Shown: positions 13,830 to 26,491, counted from the first letter of the stretch. The stretch is DNA of 64,000 nucleotides from Carettochelys insculpta (GCF_033958435.1 NC_134140.1:59055001-59119000); one strand, 5' to 3'. The notes: a model not told the origin generated them from the letters alone. Translations and numbers: made by a program.

Positions 13830-15990
13830 GTGTTTTGTGCTCGTGTCATGCAGTGTCTTCTGAACATACCATCCATGCAATCTCAGCTTATTGCTGCCGG
13901 GGGCATTGAGAGACGTGAAGATCTGGAGAGAAGCACCACTAAGTTCCTGGCAGCACTGGAATTACTGCACAGTGTGGAGCGCAGGTGCTGGACCCACAAA
14001 ATCAGCTCAGACTGGTGGGATTGCATCATTTTGCTGTCATGGGACGAGCAGCAGTGGCTGTGAAACTTTTGCATGCGTAAGGCGGCTTTCAAGGAACTTT
14101 GTGAACTGTTATCTCCCACCCTGAAGCTCAGCAATACCAGTAGGAGACCTGTTTTGACGGTTGACAAGCATGTGGTAGTTGCTCAGTGGAAGTTTGGAGT
14201 GCCACACAGCTACCGGTCAGTGGGAAATCAATTTTGAGTGGGCAAATCTACAAGGGGGGCTGCTGTCTTCAAGCTAGTCAAGGTGATCAATAAGCTTCTC
14301 CTACAAAAGACAGTCTGGGGAATGTGCAGGAGATTGTGGATGGATTTGATGTCATGGGGTTCCCTAACTGTGGTGGGACCGTAGATGGAATGCACACCCT
14401 CATCCTGGCACCGAACCACCAGGCCCTAGAGTACATTAACTGCAAGGGGTACTTCTCTCTGGCTTTGGTAGATCACAATGTTCATTTCACCAATATCAAC
14501 ATGGGGTGGTTGGGAAGGGTGCATGATGCATGGATCTTTTGGAATTGTGGTCTGTTTACAAGGCTCCAGGGTGGTACTTTCTTCCCAGACCAGAACATTA
14601 ACATTGAGGGTGTGGAAATGCCCATAGTGATTCTGAGTGACCCTGCTTACTCCTTGATTCCTTGGCTCATGAAGCCATACACATTGGCAAAAATAACCCC
14701 AAGTGTGCGTACAATATGGTAGGGGCTAATTTAGCTACAGCTAATCAGGAACGAAATCTTGGGGTTATCATGGATAGTTCTCTGAAAACATCCACACAGT
14801 GTGCAGCGACAGTCAAAAAAGCAAATAGGATGTTAGGAATTATTTAAAAAGGGATAGAAAATAAGACAAAGAATATTTTATTGCCCTTTTATAAAACTAT
14901 GGTACGCCCACATCTTCAATACTGTGTACAGATGTGGTCTCCTTACCTCAAAAAAGATATTTTGGCATTAAAAAAAGTTCAGAAAAGGGCAGCTAAAATG
15001 ATTAGGGGTTTGGAATATCAAGACAGTTTCCTAGGAAGCAATGCAGAGTGTTGTTAATATCCATTAATGGCTAAATCCTGTAGTCTGCATATTGAATGGG
15101 TCCCATATGAGGAGAGGCTAAAGAGACTGGGACTTTTTAGTTTAGAAAAGAGAAGACTGAGGGGGGATATGATAGAGGTATATAAAATCATGATTGGTGT
15201 GGAGAGGGTGAATAAAGAAAAGTTATTTATTGTTCCCATAATATAAGAACTAGAGGACACCAAATTAAATTAATGGGTAACAGGTTTAAAACTAATAAAA
15301 GAAAGTTCTTTTTCACACAGTGCACAGTCAACCTGTGGAACTCCTTGCCAGAGGATGCTGTGAAGACTAGGACTATAAGAGAGTTCAAAGAAGAGCTAGA
15401 TAAAGTCTTGGAGGTTAGGTTCATAAAAGGCTATTAGCCAGGGGTAGGAATGGTTTCCCTGGCCTCTGTTTGTCAGAGGCTGGAGATGAATGACATGAAA
15501 CAATTCGCTTGATCATTGTCTTCGGTCCACCCCCTATGGAGCATCTGTCACTGGCCACTGTCAGCCGATGGGATGCTGGGCTAGATGGACCTTTGGTCTG
15601 ACCCAGTAATGGCCATTCTTATATTCTTATGTTCTCTATTACATTCATACACAGGCGCCCTGGACTCCAGTAAGGAGCTCTTTAAGTACAGACTGAGCAG
15701 GTGCAGAATATGATAGTATGTGCCTTTGGCCATTTAAAAGCCAGATTTCACGTGCTTTCTGATTTGTTTAGATCTCAAGGAAGAAAAATGCTACCTTTCT
15801 CATTGAGGCCTGCTATATTCTTCATAACAATTGCAAGTCGAGGGGGGTGGAAGTTTCATGCTTGCATGGGGGGGCTGAGGAGAGATCCTGGCAAGAAATT
15901 ATCAGCAACTAACCCCAGGGGGAAACAGGAAAGCCCAGAAAGAGGCACTGAAAATCAGGGATGCCTTGAAAACCATGTTTATGAATGACT
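13830..15990 (+). pseudogene. Harbinger transposase remnant, split by a CR1
   Basis: Resembles the HARBI1-like DDE nuclease of PIF/Harbinger transposons, which cuts and pastes the element. Readable blocks: the helix-turn-helix-like N-terminal part (KAAFKELCELLSPTLK near 14,080), FPNCGGTVDGMHTLILAP (14,352-14,405) with the first catalytic Asp, VDHNVHFTNINMGWLGRVHD (14,469-14,528) with the second, then VILSDPAYSLIPWLMKPYT (about 14,626-14,682). Here a CR1 interrupts. The protein resumes as ALDSSKELFKYRLSRCR near 15,659 and CAFGHLKARF near 15,719. A stop near 14,236, frameshifts, and apparent loss of the Glu that normally precedes CAFG make it inactive. Confidence 0.82.
14684..15645 (+). mobile_element. 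5'-truncated CR1 LINE inserted in the Harbinger transposase
   Basis: Encodes the C-terminal end of the CR1 reverse-transcriptase protein (GKNNPKCAYNMVGANLAT, then RNLGVIMDSSLKTSTQ, then MVRPHLQYCVQMWSPYLKKD, then FFTQCTVNLWNSLPEDAVK) plus the 3' region, ending with repeats of attctta/ttcttatg, the usual CR1 tail form. The 8-bp word catacaca occurs immediately left (14,676-14,683) and right (15,646-15,653), a clean target duplication, and the transposase reading continues beyond it. Stops are present, so it is a dead copy. Confidence 0.88.
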
Positions 15991-16639
15991 GTGAAGGACA
16001 TTAACGGTTATCCTTGCCCCCCATCCCCTGCTGTTTCCTTGTCCTTTATGAAACTCCCATCCAACCACATGACAACCATCACCACCCAACCAACCCCAAA
16101 GCATGTTAACCAATAAACAAAACTCTTTTTCAGAACTGTTATGTTTTTATTTAGGGGGCACTAATGGCAGAGTGGTGAGTATAGGGAAAACATAAGGATA
16201 ATAAGATCATGGTTTATTCTAGGTGAGCCTTCTGCTCGGGGTGACTTTGTGAGGCTAGAGTCCAGGGCTCTCCATGACCTTCCCCCCACCCTTATTCTGG
16301 GTCCATGATGAAAAGAGGGGGCTGGATGTGTGGATGGAGGAGGTATGGAAGAGAGGGTGTAGTTTGCACGGGGGTTGCAGAGCCAGGAGCAGGGGAGTAG
16401 ACTGAGTACGTTGAGGAAGGTCTAAAATGCTGGTGTGTGGAGTGGGTGGGGGGGATGTAGTGCCCCAGTCCAGGGGAGAATAATGAAAGGAGTAAGGGTG
16501 GCATGTAACAGTGGTGCCTGGAGTGGCCAGAAAGGGAAGGTAATGTGTAGGATACGGTGGCATGTGTTGGAGAAGGTTGCAGAGTTCATTGACTTTTTCT
16601 CAACCACTGCTTCAATTAAGGCAGAGGTCACTGATTATG

Positions 16640-18290
16640 GTTTCTCAATTAGCAACTCAATCAACTCAGGTACAGACAGGAATGAAGCATGCATTTGTGC
16701 TTGACAGTCCATCATGGTTTTCCTCCAGTCAGTCAGCTCTCCTTTTTCCTTTGTTACATCAAAATAACTGAAGCCAGGACTTTGTCCTCCTCCACATTTG
16801 GGGCAACCTCTTCTGGGTGAGACTGGGGCCTCTCTGTCATCTAGCAAGGTCAGGTCCTCATAAAATAAATGTAGAAATATTAACGACATTGTCAGGAGCA
16901 ACATTTTTATCTTTACTCGCAACAATGACCATACTGTCTGTATGGAAGAACATATTGCAACTGCAAGGTCACTCTGGTAACCCTTAAGACTGCAGACAGC
17001 ACAATTCCAATAATAACGATTTAAGTTCTTCTGTGGCTGCTGTTTACCTTCAACACCAGGGTAAGGTTTCTTTGGTTCCTGGGAAAAAAATTTTGCTGCT
17101 TGTCCAAGTGCAGTCTTCTTAAAGTAACGCCGGGATGATGGGGCCACCATGTGTCCCAGTGGACGCTGGCCCAGAAGGGAGTGGGTGGCTTCATTACAGC
17201 ATTCTTAAAACAGCACCTGGATTTTAAAGTGGCTCCTCTGGGAGTTAAAAGTCACTCCAGGCGTACGCATGAACCAGGGGTGGTCCGATCGCCCGCTGGA
17301 GTGGGAATAGAAGCAGTTGCCTGGAGTGTGTGCTACTTAAAGCAGCACCTGGAGTTTAAAGTGGCTGGTCGAAGAGATGCATGAGTTTTGCTCTGCACTG
17401 GGTAGGTCACAGGAAAAAAAATCATTAGCTACTCAGGAAACTTCCCATGCACTCTAGGTTGCCAAAGGAAACATCACCCTCATCAGAATAAGAAAAAAGG
17501 AAATATTGCTCATTCTTTCTGGGTACAATGTTGGAAAGTTTGCGAGAATACTCCATGAAGCCATAAGCCCAGATTACTTATGGTGGCTTGGTGTGGTGAG
17601 GTGTCTTACCATAGAAGCAGGAACAAGTCAGGTCTCCCCAGAAATCTCATGAGGAGAATCCAAGGGTGCCTATCTAAGACCATCAGCTTTTTGTCCAAAC
17701 AGGATCTGCGCTCCATCCCCAGGAACGTTAATTAGCTGTTCTAAGGGAAACAGGAATGGACCCTCTACCCAACGATTGCAACATACTATTATCAATAGAA
17801 ATAAAGCCTATTTACCAGAAGTGCCCTCTCCAGGATCCAGATTTGCCTCTGAAGCTCCCCCCTGAGTTAAGGGAATGGCCCCAAGTTGAGAAACTGTTCT
17901 TGGCTTTCAGGCTCTGCTTCTACACTCAGCTAGACCCCACTGTCATCCACCTCTTCCAAATCAGAATGCACTTCATCATCGTCCCGAGGAACACTCTGTA
18001 AGGAGTGGAGTCATCTTCTGGGGGAAGAGGTTGCATCTGTCCCCAGAATAGCATGAAGCTCATCATAGTATCAGCATTTCTGGGGAGATGCCCCAAACCA
18101 ACCATTCACTTGTTTGCATTTCTGGTAGCTCTACCTCTGCTGAGCATCCCCCATGTAGCCTTTGAGACTCATGCCTTGCAATATTTTAGCATAAATATCA
18201 GCATTTCTTTTGGTGGCTTTGAGCTAGAAGAAGACAGCTTCCTCCCCCCACCCACTGCGATGAGGTCCAAGGTTTCTTGATGACTTCATG
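16640..18290 (-). pseudogene. Remnant of the Harbinger SANT/Myb-type accessory protein
   Basis: On the - strand, translation between 18,290 and about 17,700, with stops, gives pieces typical of the trihelix/SANT DNA-binding protein of vertebrate Harbinger elements (WTSSQWVGE, then SHQKKC, then GGCSAEVELPEMQ). A 171-codon open stretch at 16,635-17,150 lies downstream in the same orientation. In this family the accessory protein helps the transposase enter the nucleus and bind the ends. The identity rests on position and short blocks, so it is tentative. The copy is not translatable. Confidence 0.5.
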
Positions 18291-18449
18291 CAGGGGCCCG
18301 GAGAATTCATGGCTACAAGGTGTGCTAGGCATGCTGCAGAGATGTGATCGACATGTCAGCTTGCCACGCCAGCAGGGAGGAAAGGAAATCTAATGAAAAT
18401 TCCTGGGGTCATGACCAGTGCTTCCTGTCACCTACTTCATGCTCACTTA

Positions 18450-19131
18450 GGCTACATCTACACGTGAAGCCGACATCGAAATAGGCTATTTCGATGAATA
18501 ACGTCTACAAATCCTCCAGGGCTGGCAACGTCGATGTTCAACTTCGACGTTGCGCGGCACCACATCGAAATAGGCGCTGCGAGGGTACGTCTACACGCCA
18601 AAGTAGCACACATCGAAATAAGGGTGCCAGGCACAGCTGCAGACAGGGTCACAGGGCGGACTCAACAGCAAGCCGCTCCCTTAAAGGGCCCCTCCCAGAC
18701 ACAGTTGCACTAAACAACACAAGAGCCACAGAGGCGACAACTGGTTGCAGACCCTGTGCATGCAGCATGGATCCCCAGCTGCCGCAGCAGCAGCCAGAAG
18801 CCCTGGGCTAAGGGCTGCTGCCCACGGTGACCATAGAGCCCCGCAGGGGCTGGAGAGAGAGCATCTCTCAACCCCCCAGCTGATGGCCACCATGGAGGAC
18901 CCGGCAATTTCGACATTGCGGGACGTGGATCATCTACATGGTTCCTACTTCGATGTTGAACGTCGAAGTAGGGCGCTATTCTGATCCCCTCATGAGGTTA
19001 GCGACTTCGACGTCTCACCGCCTAACGTCGAAGTTAACTTCGAAATAGCGCCCGACACGTGTAGCCTCGACGGGCGCTATTTCGAAGTTAGTGCCGCTAC
19101 TTCGAAGTAGCGTGCACGTGTAGACACAGCT
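18450..19131. mobile_element. Harbinger-type MITE, 682 bp, nested
   Basis: Ends ggctacatctacacgtg and, inverted, agctgtgtctacacgtg are flanked by TTA at 18,447-18,449 and 19,132-19,134. Both arms contain many tcgaa/cgaaatag words. The middle (18,600-18,900) is not palindromic and contains short open frames that do not resemble a known protein. It inserted inside the larger Harbinger copy. Confidence 0.8.
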
Positions 19132-19425
19132 TTAGAGAGCAGTGGAGGTGGAGCAATGACCAGAAAGGACACATCAAGGGGCATTGTGGGACACTTTTGG
19201 AGGCTAATAAAATTGATTTTAATGATGCTGCCTTCGGCACTTGTGTAGTTAGACATTGAAAAATTGACTTTTATGGGTTACTCCCAGGGAAATCAGCATT
19301 GCAAAAGTCGATGCTAGAGCCCCTTAAAATTAACCTATTGAGCACTGGGGTGTAGACTGATGATTTATAAAGTCAACCTTAGACTCTTAAATTCTACTTA
19401 ATCTTCTAGTCTAGACCAGCCCTCA

Positions 19426-22294
19426 GTTTGAAATAGAGGCTTTTATTTTGTAGTGAGGGTGGAAGCTCTGAGAATGACCAAATCATGGGAGATATCTTGA
19501 GAGCAGGGCTGCCCCAAGGGGGGTGGCAGAGCCTGAGGCAACCCCCCCATCAATACTTAAGGCCTTGCCCCTCCCCTTCTCCACTGCCACCGTGCCCCCT
19601 TGCTCCTCCCCCAGCAGCGGGGCTAGTGGATTACCTGGGCCCAGGGGTTGTGTGCAGTGGCAGCAGTGGTGGAAGCAGCATCGGGGGTTGTCTTCTCCCA
19701 CCCTCCTGCCCTCACCACACAGATGGAAGGAGCTGCAGCCCACGCCACTCTGCCGTGCTTCCCACCACTGCAGAGAAGTTAGGTGCAGCGGGCCTGGAGG
19801 GCAGCACAGCAGAGTGGAGCAGGCTACAGCTCCTGCCACTCACATGGTGAATGACGGGGGGCGGGGGGGGACGACAACCCCTGCTGCTGCCACTGTCGCC
19901 ACTGTGTGCAACTCATGGCCCCTGGTAATCCCCCAGGTATTCCTCCCACTTCCCATCCACAGGTCAGCTGAGGTGGCCGCCACGGGGTCCCAAAAGCACA
20001 GCACCTAGAGCAGCGACCCTACTTTGTCCTATGAACAGGACAGCTCAGCTTGAGAGAAGCAGGCAAATGTGTTGTGCAGCTTGGTGCTCTTGATCCGCCT
20101 GCCTTTCTGCTTAAAACTCAGGTGAGATACCAGTTCGTGCCATGGGACAGGGCAGTGTTACAAACTCTGGCACCAGCTCTGGACATTTGCCTGGATGAGC
20201 CATCTCTTATTAGTGCCTTCATGCCTTTTGGGATTTAGTCAGGAGACTTACTTACCGGACACATTCAAACTCCAAATGTTTCTTTGCAGGACACAGAACC
20301 AGCAGGACTTCCCATCACAGGACATTAACTGATGGGATGCTATCGTTTTCAATATGTGTAACTTCTTGTCTTCAACCCCCATGCTGAGTTCCTGTGTTCC
20401 TTTTTCCCCAGGGTCATGTCCTACACAGAATCCCCACTGTGACTTTGCTCTGCTGGGTCAACAGCAGCAGGAGATGACAGTTTTCACCACTGATCATTAC
20501 ATGTCTAAACTTGGAGAAAAATAAGATTCCTGTCTATTATATTTTCAGGTTTCATCTTACAGGAGATGGAGGGGGGCCTTATAAAGACTGACTGGTTTTA
20601 GTCCACTTTTAAGAAAGGGGTAGCAAAGATGGCACTGGAGAGTAACTTTCCCAGATTGTAGCTATTTTCTTTTGAATAGTAAACATGGTCCAAAGAGTAG
20701 CTGGCAAAGGCTTCTTATATTTCTTCTCATGGCAGCGCTGTAAATATTTCCATGCATGTATAAGCCTCCCTGCAAATAATTGTTTTATGCCACTGTTGTG
20801 AGTTTCAGTAAAACTTACTAAGTATTGCTTCTGATTATTTTTTCTTTTCAAAAAGGAAAAGCCCTGCATTTTCCTCTATTTTCCAAGAGGCTTTTTATCT
20901 GTTTAAATCAACTAGGGATTTTTCACATATTGACATAAGCATTCATTTGCTAATTTGCTGGACATTAAACTGCACGGAGCCTCCCCCAGCGTTCTTGAAT
21001 GAGACTGAAATACTTGGGTACTTAGTGCTGCTCAGACGCCGCATCATTCCTGGTACACATATGGTTTTTCCTCCTCTATCTCCTAGATAAAAGTCACTGT
21101 TTGATCGCCTTAAGGAAAAGAATGAGTTAAATGGACCAATATTCCTAGCCTTGGCTCTAAAACTGGGTCTTTTCAGAAACTCCTCAGCACCTGCAGCAGC
21201 TAGGTCATTTGCACATACATAAATAAATAAATTAACAATGAATAAATAATTTAATCCCATCACACAATGCCACCTTGCAGATTTGATCCTTTGCTCCCAG
21301 TGAATTTGTCCATTCCTAATTCTTTTTGATAAAGTCCTCAGATACTTGCTGACTGTCAGGCTAATTTTCTTATTGTTTTCGCTTGATTAGTTCTGTATGA
21401 CCTAAGGTCGCCCCTAAAATCCACATCTCTCGTGAAGACTCCGAAAGGCCTTCTTTTTTTCAAAGGGATGGAAAGTGCCTGCCATTTCTCCGGACAAAAG
21501 CCTGGAAGGTTTTCAGTTATTAGCCTCCTGAAGCAGCCTTTTCGCTCACCCAAGCGCAAAAAAAACTCATTAGGGGGCACCTTTCTTTCTGGCCTCTTTA
21601 TCTAATGCATGTAGGGTTTACGTATGTCAAGATTTTCAGGTCTTGGATGAATTTGGACTGTTTCCCCTTTAACCCTGCTGGTGTAGCTGTGCCCACCGTG
21701 TAGGCTGCCTGTGCTCTAAACTGCCTTCAAAACCTTGATGTTTTAAAAATCTGTTTTACAGTGTGCTCCATGGTAAATGCTAGGACTTCACTCTGGATAG
21801 CTGGTACTGCACCATGAGAAAGTAAGGCTGGGTTACCAGTCACTGGCGGGATGCTCTGTGGGCTATCAGCGTTTTACGCTCTGGGTTTCTTTTTTTGAAA
21901 GAACTTTTTAATCTGAGTTTTAGTCACACAATTCCTGTTTAAGCCAAAGGGATTTAGCTGACAAAACCCTTGCACCTAACTTTGAAAATGTACCTAGTCT
22001 GGGTTCAGCTGTGCCTAGGGCAGGGGCCCAGCCCCACATATAGTTCTTGTGCTTGGCTGAGATCAGTGGCTCATGAGGCTTACCTTCTGTCCTAAGACTC
22101 AACAACGCCTGGAGCTCACGCTGGGGAGCAAAAGACAAGCTGCCCCCTTCCAGGTAGCATGTGTCAGGGCTTCACCATAGTGTGTGCCCTGCACCATAGT
22201 AACACTTTCGCTTTCCTGGTCTAAATCAGGTTGGTGTATTGTTCATGAAAACCATGCAACCAAATACACAGCAATGAAATGCTTGTGTTTAACC
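19426..22294. other. Intergenic DNA with a GC-rich block
   Basis: 19,495-20,010 is GC-rich with long overlapping chance frames on both strands and looks like the interior of a non-autonomous DNA element (a cagggctgcccc word at its left), but no right end is certain. The remainder holds nothing recognisable on either strand. Confidence 0.4.
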
Positions 22295-22302
22295 CTTTGG
22301 AG

Positions 22303-23001
22303 CAGTGGCTCCCAACCTTTTCCAGACGGGGACCCACTCTGAAAATTCAGGAAGACTTGGTCACCCACGGCAATTCAAAAATGGGCAGGGGGAGGGGAGG
22401 AGCAGAGTTGTAACAGCTAATTTTGTGCCTGAGGCAAGAATATAAAATTGCATCCCCTCATGTTAATATAGTCATAATACTTATTTTATAGAAAAAGATA
22501 AAATACATTAATAATAAAATAACAACACTACCTTCATTATGGTTAATTATTATTTTACTATTATTGTTGATCTGAGTTGTGGTAGGGGGAAGACCCTCAT
22601 CCCCAAACCACCCCCCACAGCTGCCCTAGCTTAAACACCACACTCAGAGGCTGGAAGGGCTGGGGGGGCCAGGGTGTCACACTCAGGGGCTGGGGAGACA
22701 TACAAACAAAAACTGAAAACTGACAAATCAGCTACATTGCAGAGAAGTCGGGGGGTGAAAACTACTTATGGCAAGAGTCTATAAAGTGGCTTCTCTAGGG
22801 TGACACAAATATCAAAGATGAGAAGCTATCTTTGTAATGCATAATTGCTTCTCTATTGATAGAGATAGCTACTTGATGTGGCATTATGGAGCTGCAAATG
22901 GCTTCTTTAAGATCCACATACAGCTCCAAGCTGCTGGCAACCCTTAACAAATCTAATCATGACCCATGTTTGCATCCTAAACCATAGGCTGGGAATCACT
23001 G
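22303..23001. mobile_element. Non-autonomous hAT-type element
   Basis: Begins CAGTGGCTCCCAACC and ends with the inverted GGCTGGGAATCACTG. Flanking octamers ctttggag (22,295-22,302) and ctttagaa (23,002-23,009) fit a diverged 8-bp duplication. The same family recurs at 59,241-59,673. Confidence 0.75.
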
Positions 23002-23206
23002 CTTTAGAAGCAACATAGAATGAAGCAATATAGGCTGATAGTATTGTGAAATAGTTGTGCTGGTTATAGCTCTCGTTGGACATTGCCCTGGATTTTGACA
23101 CATTGATAAGGAGACAGGGAAAGCATTATTAGGGTTAGCTATTCTTGTAAAACACCAGCAAGTGTTGGGGAGAGAGGCAGGTTAAATTAATGGTCTTCTT
23201 TTTCAG

Positions 23207-23348
23207 CAGAGGGCTGCCTAGTCTCTTTGATGAGAGATCTGTAACAAATCCTACATGTGAGCCTAATGAAGACAAAGTTGGGCAGCAGCAGAAAGAAAAT
23301 ACCCCTAACCAGAAAGTGAAATATAACTATGGGAGAACTCCAAGGCAG
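23207..23348 (+). pseudogene. EFCAB6-like exon A (linker)
   Basis: The acceptor ctttttcag precedes it and donor gtacag follows. Open in the frame needed by the next exon and ending in phase 0. It encodes a polar linker (FDERSVTNPTCEPNEDKVGQ, then KVKYNYGRTPRQ) without an EF loop. The first base completes a codon from an upstream exon not found here. The weakest of the six because no domain supports it. Confidence 0.5.
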
Positions 23349-23410
23349 GTACAGGCAATACACACAAACGGTTGCAGTAACTCTACCTTTTTTCCATTGA
23401 GTGCCATCTT

Positions 23411-23500
23411 ATAGAGTCATAAAAGCGTGGGGCTGTAAAGGACCTCAAGGAGTCAATAATGACCTAATGCTTGTCCTGATCAGACGCTTTCTTGATCAAA
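23411..23500. mobile_element. Short CR1-like fragment
   Basis: The words agagtcataaa and ggacctcaaggagtca resemble the part of CR1 elements that reads ggacctcaggaggtca. Boundaries are not visible. Confidence 0.35.
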
Positions 23501-24109
23501 AGTCTGCAAGAAAGCTATGAGCTGTATTATGGAAGGCAACCAAGGACCGTATGACCATCTGTCCTAGTTGTCTCAACTTCAGAGGCATAGTGTTTTGTCT
23601 GTATGCCCTCCCTGTTTTCACTGCAGACAGATAAATGTGAGGGATTTCTTCCCTCCTGTCTTTATCATGGCAACAATAGATTCTGTTACCCACATAGGAA
23701 TACACATGTGCTTACAAATAGCTGCAATTCCTAGTGGGCTAAAATCTGCTCTGAGATGCAGATGTATATATCCTGGAGTAATTTCACTGGAACCAGCGTT
23801 GTTACTGCTGGATTTGTAGTCATGTCAGTGAGAGCAAAATATGGCCCAGTCTGTGAAATGCCATACACACCTAAGGCACTACATAAATAGTAATAAGAGG
23901 AGACATTAATCAAAAACTCCTCAACACATTACCTTGGAATGTTGTTGTAGAGAAAGAGAGAGCAGCTGTGGTACACTTTTTATCACAGACTCTCTGATCA
24001 AGTCACCACTACTGTGCACTCTGCTATTCTTTGATCTTGTAAATGCTTAGAAATATTCTCAAGAATAAAATGAAGCAACTCAGGCATAAAGTCAAGTATG
24101 TGTGTAAAT

Positions 24110-24273
24110 CAGTGGTTTTCAACCTGTGGTCCACAGACAGTTTAAGGGGTCCACAAAACATTGTCATTACCATTAAAAGTGTGGTTTTCAACTTACATCT
24201 AAACTTTCTGAAAGGATCCACACCACCATTCAAAAATTTTGGGGCCTCCAATGAAAAATGATTGAAAACTACA
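24110..24273. mobile_element. Short hAT-type MITE
   Basis: Starts CAGTGGTTTTCAACC and ends with inverted ATTGAAAACTAC. The internal gtggttttcaac at 24,181 repeats the end sequence. 164 bp, in the first mapped intron of the EF-hand pseudogene. Confidence 0.6.
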
Positions 24274-25144
24274 CACATGAGTGTTTGCAGGATCAGGGCC
24301 ACAGTTTATAAGACTCTTGCTCCTGGCACAAGTCTTTTGTATGGGACCTCATGGACAGCCAGAATACAGGGAGAAGTAAAGCAAAAGTGTAGGTGTTGGA
24401 ACAAGGAACACCGAGGGAGCTGCCATACCCCTGGTTTGAAGTGGTTTCCATCATACACAGGGTGTATAGTGTGGTTCTTAGCATCCTCCACCCCCATACA
24501 AATTGTTCCAGCACATCTGTACTGAAGTCAAGAGGGCTAGTCCAAAAATAAAATGAAGGAAATAGGTTAGCATGTAATTTTTTTAGACTTGGCTCTGTGT
24601 CATTTTAGTTGGAGAGCGTTAGAGAGAAAAAATCAGATACTAGAAAGCTGTAGATGTGACTTACTTAGAACTTTACAAGGTATATCAAAAAGTTACTACA
24701 CATGATAATTGGAAACAAATACCAGAGACATGGAACAATTACTAAAGTAACACATGTATAGGAGTATGAAATGCATAGGCCTCCTTAAACTAAAGTTTCT
24801 CATTCAAAAGAAGCTTGTTCTCACTACTGAGCAGTTGAAGTGGGTACTTGTGCAGATATTTAAATATTTCCCAATTGAATAACTGTAAAATTCATGTACC
24901 TGTGAGCTGTACTTGGATTTCCATGCTCAATGGAAAAGTCCTGAGGCTGCCTGCTGTCTCATAGCACAATTCCAATGAACTCTGGAAGGAGTAGTGAAAT
25001 TATGCTATTGTGAAACTAGAGTCACCGGTTACCAGAGAGCTTCTTGTTGGAAAGAAAAACTCCAGAAAATGTTTGTGTCAAGATAATAACAAATAAAGTC
25101 TCTCTTTTTATAACCCTTCACACCTATCTTCTTTTCTCCAAAAG

Positions 25145-25269
25145 CTGTTCAAGATTATTAAAAGCTTACTAAATAAACACTACCAAGCAATAGAGAAAGA
25201 ATTTGAAGATTTAGATGAAATGAACGCCCTGTGCCTCACTCAGGAGACTATGTACTTTCTCTTGAAGAG
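25145..25269 (+). pseudogene. EFCAB6-like exon B
   Basis: Acceptor tctccaaaag, donor gtaagg. Reads LFKIIKSLLNKHYQAIEKEF then EDLDEMNALCLTQETMYFLL, the first helix and degenerate loop of an EF-hand-like unit. 125 bp, ending two bases into a codon (AG), completed as Arg by the next exon. No disabling change seen. Confidence 0.65.
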
Positions 25270-25592
25270 GTAAGGAAACTGTCAGCTGAGCTTTCTGTAA
25301 AGACTTGGGGCCAGCTCCTCAGCTGATCTTGACTTCCATAGAGTGAAACTCATTTCCATCAGCTGGAGACTTGGCCCCGAGAATTTTTTCCAGCAGGCAA
25401 TAGCAATTTTTCATCATTTTACCATTTTGCTATCTCTTGATGTACATCTGAAATCACACTGAAAGTTTGCTGATTTAGCCCTTTGAGAGTTGGACAGTGC
25501 ACAGAATAACTTTTTGCTTTTCCTCTTGCTAGTTATTATTATTAATGTTGCTAGTGACAAGACATTTGTCTTTTTCAATGTTTTGTTGCAAG

Positions 25593-25836
25593 GTTTGACG
25601 TCCAACCTGAAATATCTCGAGGTGAAATCTGCAAGCTGTGGGAAACTCTAATTACAAATCAGGACAATACCCTTTACTTCATGGAGTTTGTGAGACACTG
25701 TGGCTACTCCTCCAGCTCATCCTGTTTCCCCAATGCCAAGATTAGTCCCCCCAGAAAAGGAGACAGTAACTTCAGACAGTGTTTGAAAATGCCCAGCTGT
25801 CATTCTCACGTATTGGTGGACAGCGTGCAAGCAAAA
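25593..25836 (+). pseudogene. EFCAB6-like exon C
   Basis: Acceptor ttgttgcaag, donor gtaagt. Reads FDVQPEISRGEICKLWETLI, then NTLYFMEFVRHCGYSSSS, then FPNAKISPPRKGDSNFRQ and HVLVDSVQAKV: the second half of an EF-hand pair with degenerate loop, then a linker. 244 bp, phase 2 to phase 0, no stop. Confidence 0.7.
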
Positions 25837-26491
25837 GTAAGTTATTCCAGTTTAAAGAAGTAATGCCAGTTGGGACTAAATGCCATCAGTGTGTGTAGTT
25901 ACTTTACTGCTAAAATATAAATAAAATTGGCAAGTTGTGACTTAAGTTCCAGAGTTGGCCTCTAGTGCATGATAAGAAACCTGCAAATGTTTTTCTTTAA
26001 CATGCATGATAATGAGCTTTGTTCTGTATACTGGAAAAAAAAAAGTGTAACATTAATAGTACTCAACCACCAGGCAGGATGAGGATGTATTTAAAAGAAA
26101 GCACAGCCCAGAACTTTTTTCCCTAATAAAGGGAAACAAAATATTTGTGTGGACAGATTGCCAATGGATTGTGTCTGTGTGCAGAGTATCTGTTTGTGAT
26201 GGGAAGTCAGGTTACAGTCCTTGTATGGAAATGCAGAGCTTCTGTGCTGACTCATGCAGGCAGCCAGATCAGATAGGATCCATTACCTTTAACTTAGGAA
26301 AAGACAAGGTAGACAGTTTCTACAACGAGAGTTAAGGATGGGACAAGAGATCTTATCAGATCAAAACTTAGAAACAGGCATCTCGGGAGGAAGCTCAGGC
26401 TATAGTTTGTGTGTTTTTAAGTTAAGAATAAAGAAAATCCAGGAATGAAAGGCTAATGGCACAGCTGAATGTTGGATATTATACTCTAGGT

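Larger units (their letters stand above)
13443..19422 (+). mobile_element. Near-complete PIF/Harbinger DNA transposon (5.98 kb, inactive)
   Basis: The left end gggtatatctagact and the right end, read on the other strand, gggctggtctagact form terminal inverted repeats that continue with mismatches for about 40 bp. The flanks are TTA (13,440-13,442) and TCA (19,423-19,425), consistent with one changed base in a 3-bp TTA duplication, the usual Harbinger target. Inside are a transposase remnant on + (13,830-15,990) and a SANT/Myb-type remnant on - (about 16,640-18,290), the convergent two-gene layout of Harbinger elements. A CR1 (14,684-15,645) and a 682-bp MITE (18,450-19,131) sit inside it, so it is older than both. 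Confidence 0.8.

Noticed and set aside
17756..18280. Two + strand frames of 81 and 91 codons
   Set aside because: They are antisense to the Harbinger SANT-type remnant.
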